The position numbers and the translations under genes are program-made. Of a stretch of 7,528 nt of DNA, positions 1 through 7,134 are shown one piece after another (position 1 is the first letter of the stretch; the number at the start of each line of letters is the position of its first letter). The notes below the pieces were generated by a model. It saw only the letters and a program-made list of their open reading frames with translations, had not been told where the DNA came from and did no database searches. The stretch is from Geodermatophilaceae bacterium (lineage in GTDB: Bacteria; Actinomycetota; Actinomycetes; Mycobacteriales; Geodermatophilaceae), in assembly GCA_013811805.1 (NCBI GenBank), contig JACCUM010000542.1:1-7528 (forward strand), written 5' to 3'.

Positions 1-200
1 CCGTGGTGAAGACGCAGTTCGCGACCGCGCTGTACGAGGGCCGCGAGGAGCAGGTCGCCAACCGCTATCCGGCTGGGCGCCTCGGCGTACCTGAGGACGT
101 CGCCTCGGCCGCTGCCTTTCTGCTCTCGGACGAGGCGAGTTGGATCACCGGGCAGACCCTGGTCATTGACGGCGGCATGACCAGCGTCGGCGAACTCTGA
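1..200 (+). CDS. SDR-family oxidoreductase, C-terminal fragment (5' end outside window)
   Basis: This is the last ~66 codons of a short-chain dehydrogenase/reductase; the start lies left of the window. The visible part holds the typical C-terminal SDR pattern: a V-V-K-T-x-F-A segment after the substrate loop, a 'GRLGVPEDVASAAAFLLSDEA' type helix, then 'WITGQTLVIDGG', the conserved end of the last beta strand in FabG-like enzymes. The Rossmann NAD(P) motif and the catalytic Ser-Tyr-Lys are not in view, so cofactor and substrate cannot be judged. It probably oxidises or reduces a hydroxy/keto group in the cytoplasm. It is followed 15 bases after the stop by a perfect hairpin and then by a thiolase on the same strand. 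That pairing would fit a hydroxyacyl-CoA dehydrogenase, but this is inference only. Confidence 0.85.
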   Translation, partial: VVKTQFATALYEGREEQVANRYPAGRLGVPEDVASAAAFLLSDEASWITGQTLVIDGGMTSVGEL

Positions 201-215
201 GCGATCCCCGTGGAG

Positions 216-260
216 TCAAGGACCCCTTGTGCCAATAGGTTTGGCACAAGGGGTCCTTGA
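216..260 (+). terminator. Perfect 20-bp inverted repeat, probable terminator or regulatory hairpin
   Basis: The arms tcaaggaccccttgtgccaa (216-235) and their exact reverse complement (241-260) flank a 5-base loop (taggt). The stem is GC-rich and begins 15 bases after the SDR stop. No T-run follows, which is common for actinobacterial hairpin terminators. Each arm also contains a smaller self-complementary block (caagg-acc-ccttg), so the DNA could alternatively bind a dimeric regulator. The thiolase start lies only 26 bases after the hairpin. Confidence 0.6.
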
Positions 261-286
261 GTCAGGGGAGATCTAAGCTGAAGGGC

Positions 287-1453
287 ATGGACGCCTACCT
301 GTACGCCGCGGTTCGTACGCCGTTCGGCCGTTACCGCGGCGGGCTGTCCGGCATCCGGACCGACGACCTTGCCGCGCTGCCGATCCGCGAACTGCTGGCC
401 CGCAACCCGGTGCTCGATCCGGCACAGATCGACGACGTCTACTTCGGCAACACGAACGGAGCAGGTGAGGAGAACCGCAATGTGGCGCGGATGGCGGGTC
501 TGCTCGCCGGCCTGCCCACGACCGTGCCGGGCGTGACACTCAACCGGCTCTGCGGGTCCGGCGGCGAGGCTTTGATCCAGGCCGCCAGGGCCGTCGCACT
601 CGGCGAGCAACGGCTGGTGCTGGCTGGTGGCATGGAGGGGATGAGCCGCGCGCCGTACGTCATTCCTCGTCCGACCGAGGGTCTGCCGCGGAGCATGGAA
701 CTGCACCAGACCACGGTCGGCTGGCGGATGGTCAACCCGAAGATGCCGGCCGAGTGGACGACGCCGTTGGGCCGGTGCGCGGAGGCAGTGGCGCAGGGGT
801 ACGGGATCGGGCGTGAGGCGATGGACTCCTACGCCGTACGCAGCCACGCATTGGCTAACGAGGCGTGGGAGAAGGGGTTGCACGACGACTACGTCATGGC
901 CGTGGAGGGCGTGACGCGCGACGAGAACATCCGGCCGGACTCCTCGCTGGAATCGCTCAGCAAGCTCAAGCCGGCCTTCTCCCCGGACGGACCCTCGACG
1001 GCCGGGAACTCCTCACCGATCAACGACGGAGCGATCGCCACTTTGGTGGGTCCGGCGGCTGTCGGTGACGAGTTGGGGTTGGAGCCGATCGGCCGGATCG
1101 TGGCCTCGACGACGGTCGGGCGTGATCCGCAGGAGTTCTCGATCGCACCGGTCTGGGCGATCGAGAAGCTTCTCGCGCGCACCGGAAAGTCCTTCGACGA
1201 CATCGCTGTGTGGGAGATCAACGAGGCTTTTGCCGCGATGGTGCTGTCAGTGCTGCACGACCTGCCGGCCATCGATCCGGAGAAGGTCAACGTGCACGGG
1301 GGCGCGATCGCGATCGGGCACCCATTGGGCGCGTCGGCTCCTCGGGTGATCGTGGATGCCTGCCGCGAGTTGCGCCGCCGAGGTGGCGGGCTGGCCGTGG
1401 CGGCAGCCTGCATCGGTGTCGGCCAAGGCACCGCCGTGCTCCTCGAGGTCTAG
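287..1453 (+). CDS. Thiolase (acetyl-CoA acyltransferase; 3-oxoadipyl-CoA thiolase-like)
   Basis: A 388-residue thiolase, close to the usual 390-400. The N-terminus 'AAVRTPFGRYRGGLSGIR' and the segment around residues 63-92 ('RNVARM', 'LLAGLP', 'VPGVTLNRLCGSG') follow the degradative PcaF/PaaJ type. The nucleophilic cysteine is C89. The second half has NEAF (312-315), the H345-PLGAS motif and the C-terminal general-base cysteine C375 in 'CIGVGQGTA', so the catalytic set is complete. The ATG at 287 is chosen because homologues begin at this point; the in-frame TTG at 257 lies inside the hairpin. A weak GAAGG sits very close to this ATG. In degradation of benzoate the enzyme would cleave 3-oxoadipyl-CoA to succinyl-CoA and acetyl-CoA, which fits the benzoyl-CoA genes further right. 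A fatty-acid-type thiolase cannot be excluded. The residues around two motifs are atypical ('GSGGEA', 'GASAPRV'). Confidence 0.92.
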   Translation: MDAYLYAAVRTPFGRYRGGLSGIRTDDLAALPIRELLARNPVLDPAQIDDVYFGNTNGAGEENRNVARMAGLLAGLPTTVPGVTLNRLCGSGGEALIQAARAVALGEQRLVLAGGMEGMSRAPYVIPRPTEGLPRSMELHQTTVGWRMVNPKMPAEWTTPLGRCAEAVAQGYGIGREAMDSYAVRSHALANEAWEKGLHDDYVMAVEGVTRDENIRPDSSLESLSKLKPAFSPDGPSTAGNSSPINDGAIATLVGPAAVGDELGLEPIGRIVASTTVGRDPQEFSIAPVWAIEKLLARTGKSFDDIAVWEINEAFAAMVLSVLHDLPAIDPEKVNVHGGAIAIGHPLGASAPRVIVDACRELRRRGGGLAVAAACIGVGQGTAVLLEV

Positions 1454-1470
1454 CCTCCGCCCTGGACCCG

Positions 1471-1533
1471 AGTTGATCATCGGCAAATGGCGGGTTTCCG
1501 GCAAAGAAATGCCCGATTCGCCGATGATCAACT
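1471..1533. repeat. Hairpin repeat element, copy A
   Basis: The outer arms agttgatcatcggc (1471-1484) and gccgatgatcaact (1520-1533) are perfect complements over 14 bp. Inside them cgggtttc (1491-1498) pairs with gaaatgcccg (1506-1515), with a two-base bulge, giving one long imperfect hairpin. It lies 17 bases after the thiolase stop and 17 bases before the stop of the DUF559 gene that converges on it. It could therefore act as a bidirectional terminator. The same outer arms recur in copy B at 2539-2604. Confidence 0.85.
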
Positions 1534-1550
1534 TGCGTGGGCACCGCCGG

Positions 1551-2453
1551 TCACATTCGCGGTGGAGGACGCCATCCGCGGCTCAGCAACGCCTGACGTA
1601 CCCGCTGGATCATCACCTGTGGTCGACGAAGTTGCTCGCGGCCGAACCGGATGACCAGCCAACCCTGCGCGGCAATCCGTGAGTAGCGCTCGACGTCTCG
1701 ATCGAACTGTTCCCCGGCGCCATGTTGTCGGCCCTCGTACTCGATGAGAACCCGCCACTCCTCGTAGCCCAGATCCGCGTGTGCCACGACCCGGCCGCGC
1801 TCATCAGAGATCTCCAGCTGTGGGGTTGGAGGCGGAAGATCATGGCTAGTCAGCCAGTACCGCACGGCGCTCTCCGGTGCCGACTGAGCTCGCGCGTCGA
1901 GCCGTCCGAGACAGTCGCGAGCCCGAGCCACGCCACGTCGCCGAGCAGCCGCCACAACTCGCTCAGCGAGCGCATCGGCATCGGTCAGGTGTTGTCGCAG
2001 GACCGCGTCCCCCACTGCAACCAGTTCAGCAGGCGTGAGGTACTCGGCCAGGTCGACGTACAGGCGAGCACCGGACGTCACCCGGACTCCGTCAACTGAG
2101 TCGATGTCCTCGGGGAGAAGCGCTCGACCATGCACGACTAATTCTCGGCGTTGTGGGAGCACGGTTCGTGGCGCCAAGACCACGTGGATGGACGGACAGT
2201 TGCGGCTCGGTACACCGAGAAGCGCGGCAGCCGTCCAGTGGCTGAACGCTGCGTCGGATGGCAGCGCGCAGGCAAGCGCTCGACACCGGCGATTCAACTG
2301 ATCAGGCATCGCATCGACTAGATAGAGACCGTGCGAGATCCGGGTCCGTGGAGGCGCACCCGAGCGGGGTCGACCCACTGGACGTACCGGTGCGGGGACA
2401 CTGCGCTTCGGCTCACCGATGAGGCTGAGCTGCTTAGTTCGGTTGCGTACCAT
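1551..2453 (-). CDS. DUF559-domain protein (Vsr-like nuclease fold), function unknown
   Basis: A 300-residue protein counted from the ATG at 2453. Residues 36-85 ('RISHGLYLVD', then 'AAFSHWTAAALLGVP') match the N-terminal part found before DUF559 in many actinobacterial proteins. The C-terminal domain starts near 'SAPESAVRYWL' (191-201) and carries the family core: D227 in 'HADLGY', E238 and E240 in 'LIEYEG', H244, then 'DRDVERYSRIAAQGWLVIRF' (251-270). DUF559 shares the fold of very-short-patch-repair endonucleases, so a DNA-cleaving role is possible but not proven. The open frame reaches up to 2555, but that start falls inside hairpin copy B. The ATG at 2453 has a weak GAGACGG seven bases upstream and gives the usual family length. 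Residues 16-38 are rich in Pro and Arg, so the true start is uncertain. The gene is bracketed by two copies of one hairpin repeat and has no metabolic link to its neighbours, suggesting insertion between two convergent units. An AbiEi-type antitoxin role is a less likely alternative. Confidence 0.8.
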   Translation of the reverse strand: MVRNRTKQLSLIGEPKRSVPAPVRPVGRPRSGAPPRTRISHGLYLVDAMPDQLNRRCRALACALPSDAAFSHWTAAALLGVPSRNCPSIHVVLAPRTVLPQRRELVVHGRALLPEDIDSVDGVRVTSGARLYVDLAEYLTPAELVAVGDAVLRQHLTDADALAERVVAAARRRGVARARDCLGRLDARAQSAPESAVRYWLTSHDLPPPTPQLEISDERGRVVAHADLGYEEWRVLIEYEGRQHGAGEQFDRDVERYSRIAAQGWLVIRFGREQLRRPQVMIQRVRQALLSRGWRPPPRM

Positions 2454-2501
2454 CCGCCGACCGTCTCGTGGGCACCACCGAGGGACGCCACGATCGGGTG
2501 T

Positions 2502-2529
2502 CCTGTGGACGCCCGGACAGACCTGTGGA
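2502..2529 (-). repeat. Two direct copies of tccacagg upstream of the DUF559 gene
   Basis: The octamer tccacagg (read on the minus strand) occurs at 2529-2522 and 2509-2502, exactly 20 bases apart. It lies between hairpin copy B and the DUF559 start. A spacing of about two helical turns could suit a protein binding site or promoter region of that gene. The octamer resembles part of the DnaA box, but no other origin feature is present. The functional reading is a guess. Confidence 0.35.
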
Positions 2530-2538
2530 TGAGGGGCT

Positions 2539-2604
2539 GAGTTGATCATCGGCAAACCAGGGATTTCGGAGAGAGAAACTCACCGGTTTGCCGATGATCA
2601 ACTC
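2539..2604. repeat. Hairpin repeat element, copy B
   Basis: The arms gagttgatcatcggcaaacc (2539-2558) and their exact reverse complement (2585-2604) form a perfect 20-bp stem around a 26-base interior. Within the interior tttc (2564-2567) can pair with gaaa (2575-2578), as in copy A. The element begins 9 bases after the stop of the DUF6158-like gene, the last gene of the box operon, so it is a good candidate for that operon's terminator. The first 17 bases of the agttgatc arm are identical to copy A, while the interior differs. Confidence 0.9.
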
Positions 2605-2613
2605 GAGCGGGCC

Positions 2614-3078
2614 TCAATTGTGGGCGGCGAGCCAGCTTCGACCGGCCTCGGTCAGGACGCGGTAGTCACCGTGCGTGTCCAGCAGAGGCGGGTCCTGGCG
2701 ATGCAGGGCAGCCACCCGCTCGGGCCGGAGCCCCAGTTCGCGCGCGGCATGCTGGGCCTCCAGCTTGTGCATCTGACCGTCTGGCGTCGCGGCGATGCGG
2801 GCCAGGTAGTCCCGCTCGTCTCCGGGGACTCCCCCGCCCTCGTTGCCCTGCCAGGTGCGCTTGGGGTGCCGGCGGATGTACTCCTGCTCGAGTTCGAGCA
2901 TTCGCTCGGTGTGCGTGAGGAACTGTTCGGCCGTGCCGTGCAGGAACACCCAATTGCGGGTCTCGTGCGCGTGCGTGCCCTGGCGCTCGAGGTCCTCGTC
3001 GGACAACTCCGATGCGGGTACCCCGAGACCCGGTGGAGTGCCCTGGGCTCCCTCGCCGTCACCTGTGCTGCTGGTCAT
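2614..3078 (-). CDS. DUF6158-like small protein, last gene of the box operon
   Basis: A 154-residue hydrophilic protein with no signal peptide or membrane segment, so probably cytoplasmic. Residues 18-73 ('GVPASELSDEDLER', 'HETRNWVFLHGTAEQF', 'HTERMLELEQEYIRRHP') match my memory of DUF6158, a small actinobacterial family of unknown function; this stretch looks mainly helical. Residues 84-151 form a second part ending in 'YRVLTEAGRSWLA', which resembles the last strand and helix of a winged-helix domain. That likeness is weak. The ATG at 3078 is well supported by AAGGAG five bases upstream. It overlaps the TGA of the amidohydrolase as ATGA, so the two are likely translationally coupled and made in matched amounts. 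No catalytic motif was recognised. A role as a small partner or regulator of the aromatic pathway is inferred from position only. Confidence 0.75.
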   Translation of the reverse strand: MTSSTGDGEGAQGTPPGLGVPASELSDEDLERQGTHAHETRNWVFLHGTAEQFLTHTERMLELEQEYIRRHPKRTWQGNEGGGVPGDERDYLARIAATPDGQMHKLEAQHAARELGLRPERVAALHRQDPPLLDTHGDYRVLTEAGRSWLAAHN

Positions 3079-3983
3079 CGTCTCTCCTTACCTCGCGGAA
3101 TCGGGATCTCGCCCAGGTTGTAGACACGTTGAGCGTTGCCGCTGAGTACACCGGCGAGCACGTCGTCGGGCAACCCGAGTTTGGCCACAGCCTCGATGTT
3201 CTTGGCAATCCCCGGCATCGAGGGCCAGTCAGTTGCGAAGATCCACTTACGAGCAAGGCGGGCCAGGTCGAACTTCGCGTAGTACTCCGGCAGCCGTCGC
3301 GGCGGCAGCCCTGACAACTCGATCCAGACGTTGGGATAGGTCAGCGCGAGGAAGGCCGCGGCGTCGTACCACCAGCCCCGACCGCCGTGCGCGAGCACCA
3401 AGGTCAGATCCGGGAAGTCACGCAACACGTCGTCGAGATAGACCGGGTCGCCGTACTTGTTCTGCGCGCCGGGGAAATTCGAGGTTCCGCAGTGGACGAT
3501 CAACGGGATGCCGCGGGCCTCGCACACGGCGTACGCGGGATAGAACGCCTTGTCATCCACCGGAGAGCCGATGTGCACCGGATGCACCTTGAGCGCGATC
3601 GCCCCCAGGCCGAGCTGACGCTCCAGCTCGGCAACCACCGGGTAGTGCAGATGCGGATTGAGATTGGCCACCAACCTGAACCGCTCCGGGGCGTGCTCCA
3701 GCACCGGGATCATGTCCTCGACGGTCTGCATGCCGGTGACCCTCGGGCTGTACTCGGCGAACAGCAGCGACATGTCCACCCCCTGGCCGGCGAACAAGGC
3801 GGTGATCGCGGCGGGGCGTACCGTGCCGTCGGGATCCATGATCGCGTCCCAATCGGCGGCAGGGTCGCTGTTCTGCAGCCACAGCGGCCAGGACATCTTC
3901 AGGCTCGAGCGCGTGGCCAGGTGAACGTGCGCATCGATCACCGGCACGTCCCCGTGCGACGGAATCGAATACAGGTTTGTCAC
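3075..3983 (-). CDS. Amidohydrolase (amidohydrolase_2 / ACMSD-like metal-dependent family)
   Basis: A 302-residue TIM-barrel metalloenzyme. Visible motifs in order are the metal-binding HxH on strand 1 (H19, H21 in 'IDAHVHL'), 'ALKVHP' with K132, H164 in 'LIVHCGTS', H199 in 'LVLAHGGRG', and D252 in 'FATDWPS', the late acidic metal ligand. This set is typical of the family that includes ACMSD, gamma-resorcylate decarboxylase and several lactone hydrolases acting on aromatic breakdown products. The reaction could be a non-oxidative decarboxylation, a lactone or ring-fission hydrolysis, or a hydration; the sequence does not decide. No such step belongs to the classical box pathway, yet the gene is embedded in this operon, 43 bases after the ferredoxin and overlapping the next gene by four bases. 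The only standard start is GTG at 3983, which directly overlaps a strong AGGAGG, so the true start may lie slightly downstream. Confidence 0.88.
   Translation of the reverse strand: MTNLYSIPSHGDVPVIDAHVHLATRSSLKMSWPLWLQNSDPAADWDAIMDPDGTVRPAAITALFAGQGVDMSLLFAEYSPRVTGMQTVEDMIPVLEHAPERFRLVANLNPHLHYPVVAELERQLGLGAIALKVHPVHIGSPVDDKAFYPAYAVCEARGIPLIVHCGTSNFPGAQNKYGDPVYLDDVLRDFPDLTLVLAHGGRGWWYDAAAFLALTYPNVWIELSGLPPRRLPEYYAKFDLARLARKWIFATDWPSMPGIAKNIEAVAKLGLPDDVLAGVLSGNAQRVYNLGEIPIPRGKERR
3084..3089 (-). promoter_or_regulatory. Ribosome binding site of the DUF6158-like gene
   Basis: AAGGAG (minus strand, 3089-3084) lies five bases before the ATG at 3078, inside the last codons of the amidohydrolase gene. 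It fixes the start and supports independent as well as coupled initiation. Confidence 0.75.
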
Positions 3984-3988
3984 CTCCT
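3983..3988 (-). promoter_or_regulatory. Strong ribosome binding site overlapping the predicted GTG start of the amidohydrolase
   Basis: AGGAGG (minus strand, 3988-3983) includes the first base of the GTG start codon, leaving no spacing. Eight bases after it, in frame, is a CTG (3974-3972, residue L4). Either the GTG is used with poor spacing or translation begins at CTG; no ATG or TTG is available nearby. Confidence 0.5.
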
Positions 3989-4026
3989 GAACTGGGTGGA
4001 GCCTGCGTACGGCGTGCTACGACTGA

Positions 4027-4368
4027 TCAGTCCTGCGGCGGGTGCTCGGCGACCAGCTCGGTGTCCAGCCCGACCGGGCCAAGAAGCGTGGCGCCGCCTG
4101 GCGTCCCGATGGGTTCATCGCGGCCGGGCAGCGGCTCGGCGAAGAACCGTTCGTTGTCGGCGATGAAAGCTTCGTGCTCCGGTGCCACCCGGCGGTCCAC
4201 CGTGATCGCCTCGACCGGACAGACCGGCTCGCAGGCACCGCAGTCGATGCATTCCCGGGGCTGGATGTAGAGCTTTCGAGCCCCCTCATAGATGCAGTCG
4301 ACGGGGCATTCCTCCATGCAGGACTTGTCCATCACGTCGATGCATGGCTCGGCGATGACGTAGGGCAT
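4027..4368 (-). CDS. fdxA: Seven-iron ferredoxin ([3Fe-4S][4Fe-4S], FdxA type)
   Basis: A 113-residue cytoplasmic electron carrier. The first 57 residues are close to the FdxA pattern: 'YVIAEPCIDVMDKSCMEECPVDCIYEG' then 'CIDCGACEPVCPVEAI'. By the known Azotobacter ferredoxin I arrangement, C9, C17 and C50 would hold the [3Fe-4S] cluster and C21, C40, C43 and C46 the [4Fe-4S] cluster; C25 is the extra free cysteine. The C-terminal part (58-113) is less conserved and slightly longer than usual. The ATG at 4368 has GGAAGGA five bases upstream. It follows the flavin reductase by 44 bases, so the reductase most likely reduces this ferredoxin, which would in turn feed the oxygenase BoxB encoded upstream in the same operon. 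That partnership is inferred from gene order. FdxA-type ferredoxins also serve other oxygenases and cytochromes P450. Confidence 0.95.
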   Translation of the reverse strand: MPYVIAEPCIDVMDKSCMEECPVDCIYEGARKLYIQPRECIDCGACEPVCPVEAITVDRRVAPEHEAFIADNERFFAEPLPGRDEPIGTPGGATLLGPVGLDTELVAEHPPQD

Positions 4369-4412
4369 CTGGGTCCTTCCGGGCGGGGGCAGGTGCGAAC
4401 GGCTGCCGCGGT

Positions 4413-5498
4413 TCAGATCGCGGGTACTGACGGCTTCGAGTTTGTTGCACGTACGGCCGCGGCAGCCGACGGTGTCGGTGCCGCGGGCGGGATGTCGCTG
4501 GAATGACCCGGAAAGACCGACAGGGACGGGTTCATATGGTGGGCGGCGTTGCAGACGGCCGTGGCGATCTCCCCGAAGCCCACCGAGATCAGCCGGACCT
4601 TTCCGTCGTACTCGGTGATGTCACCGGCTGCATAGATGCCCGGTTGGGCGGTGCGCATCGCCGAGTCGACCGGGATGTGCCGGTGGTGCTGGATGTCCAG
4701 TCCCCATTCCAGGAGCGGGCCAAGGTTTGCGGTGAAGCCCAGTGCGGCGATGATCCGTTGGCAGGCCAGGACCAGCGGCTCGTCCTGCCCGGAGATCGCG
4801 ATGTCGACACCTTCGACGACGTCGTCGCCGAGGATTTCGCGTACCTGCGCATTGGTGACGATCTGGACGGTGCTGTCGCGAACCAGGGACACGCTGTACT
4901 CATGAGCCCTGAACTTGTCTCGTCGATGAATCAGAAAGACCGTGCGCGCCAAAGGCTCCAGGGCCAGCGCCCAGTCGAAAGCCGAGTCACCGCCACCGAC
5001 GATCACCACGTCTTGCCCGGCGTACGGCCTCAGATCCGGGACGAAGTAGGACAGCCCCTTGTTCTCGTACGACGAACCGTTGGGCAACGGGCGCGGGGTG
5101 AAGGTGCCGATCCCGCTGGAGACGACCACCGCCTTGGCATGGACCACCCTCCCGGACGCGGCGGACACGATCAGCGTGTCCGGTCCGTCATCGGCACCAG
5201 GCAGGCGTTCCAACGTGTCGGCCTGCTCCCCCAGCAGATAGACCGGGGCGAACGGAGCAGCTTGGGCCACCAGGTTGGCCACCAGGTCCCGGCCCTTGAT
5301 AGCTGGAAAGCCACCGACGTCGAAGATCTGCTTCTCCGGGTACATCGCCGTCACCTGCCCGCCGGCCTCGGGCAGCGAGTCGATCAGGGCCACCTTCAGG
5401 CCGCGAAAGCCCGCGTAGTAGGCGCCGTATAGCCCCACCGGCCCGGCGCCGACGATCAGGATGTCGACGACAACCGGGTCTGAACCCGGCGAGGTCAT
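4413..5498 (-). CDS. Ferredoxin-NADP reductase, thioredoxin-reductase-like type
   Basis: A 361-residue FAD enzyme transferring electrons from NADPH to ferredoxin. The FAD-binding 'GAGPVG' is at 17-22, 'GGQVTAMYPEK' at 46-56, the NAD(P) motif 'VIVGGGDSAFDWA' at 165-177, the 'HRRDKFRAHE' arginines that favour NADPH at 191-200, and the second FAD motif 'IYAAGDITEYDGKVRLI' at 288-304. The redox CxxC of thioredoxin reductase is absent (only C246 and C316), which separates the ferredoxin reductases (YumC type) from true thioredoxin reductases. The ATG at 5498 is chosen because it lies 10 bases after the ligase stop with a weak GAGAG seven bases upstream; an in-frame TTG at 5519 would overlap the ligase. 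The last ~30 residues are a Pro/Ala/Ser-rich tail beyond the usual ~330-residue fold. It is followed by the ferredoxin gene, and the pair probably drives BoxB. Confidence 0.93.
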   Translation of the reverse strand: MTSPGSDPVVVDILIVGAGPVGLYGAYYAGFRGLKVALIDSLPEAGGQVTAMYPEKQIFDVGGFPAIKGRDLVANLVAQAAPFAPVYLLGEQADTLERLPGADDGPDTLIVSAASGRVVHAKAVVVSSGIGTFTPRPLPNGSSYENKGLSYFVPDLRPYAGQDVVIVGGGDSAFDWALALEPLARTVFLIHRRDKFRAHEYSVSLVRDSTVQIVTNAQVREILGDDVVEGVDIAISGQDEPLVLACQRIIAALGFTANLGPLLEWGLDIQHHRHIPVDSAMRTAQPGIYAAGDITEYDGKVRLISVGFGEIATAVCNAAHHMNPSLSVFPGHSSDIPPAAPTPSAAAAVRATNSKPSVPAI

Positions 5499-5508
5499 GC
5501 CGCGGCTC

Positions 5509-7110
<1,602 letters not shown>

Positions 7111-7117
7111 GGACATG

Positions 7118-7122
7118 CCTCC
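7118..7122 (-). promoter_or_regulatory. Ribosome binding site deciding the ligase start
   Basis: GGAGG (minus strand, 7122-7118) is one base from the ATG at 7116 but seven bases from the in-frame ATG at 7110. Normal spacing therefore favours the second ATG. Confidence 0.6.
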
Positions 7123-7134
7123 GCTCGTCGGACG

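Noticed and set aside
257..286. TTG start at 257 for the thiolase
   Set aside because: It lies within the right arm of the hairpin and adds ten residues not found in thiolases, which normally start just before the 'VRTPFG' segment.
2502..2529. tccacagg copies as DnaA boxes of a replication origin
   Set aside because: There are only two partial matches, with no AT-rich region and no dnaA, dnaN or plasmid replication gene nearby.
2454..2555. Longer DUF559 start up to 2555 (334 residues)
   Set aside because: The start would lie inside hairpin copy B, and the extra 34 residues show no family similarity; the ATG at 2453 gives the normal length.
1471..2604. The two hairpins as an insertion sequence or CRISPR array
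   Set aside because: There is no transposase motif in any frame between them, only two copies, and a spacing of about 1 kb; this fits neither a classical IS with transposase nor a CRISPR array.
4021..4032. 12-bp palindrome gactgatcagtc at the ferredoxin stop
   Set aside because: It is short, has no loop, and overlaps the stop codon; a palindrome this size can arise by chance and no second copy was seen.
4413..5498. Calling the flavoprotein a thioredoxin reductase
   Set aside because: The CxxC redox motif is absent, and the C-terminal 'GDITEYDGKVRLI' block is typical of ferredoxin-NADP reductases.
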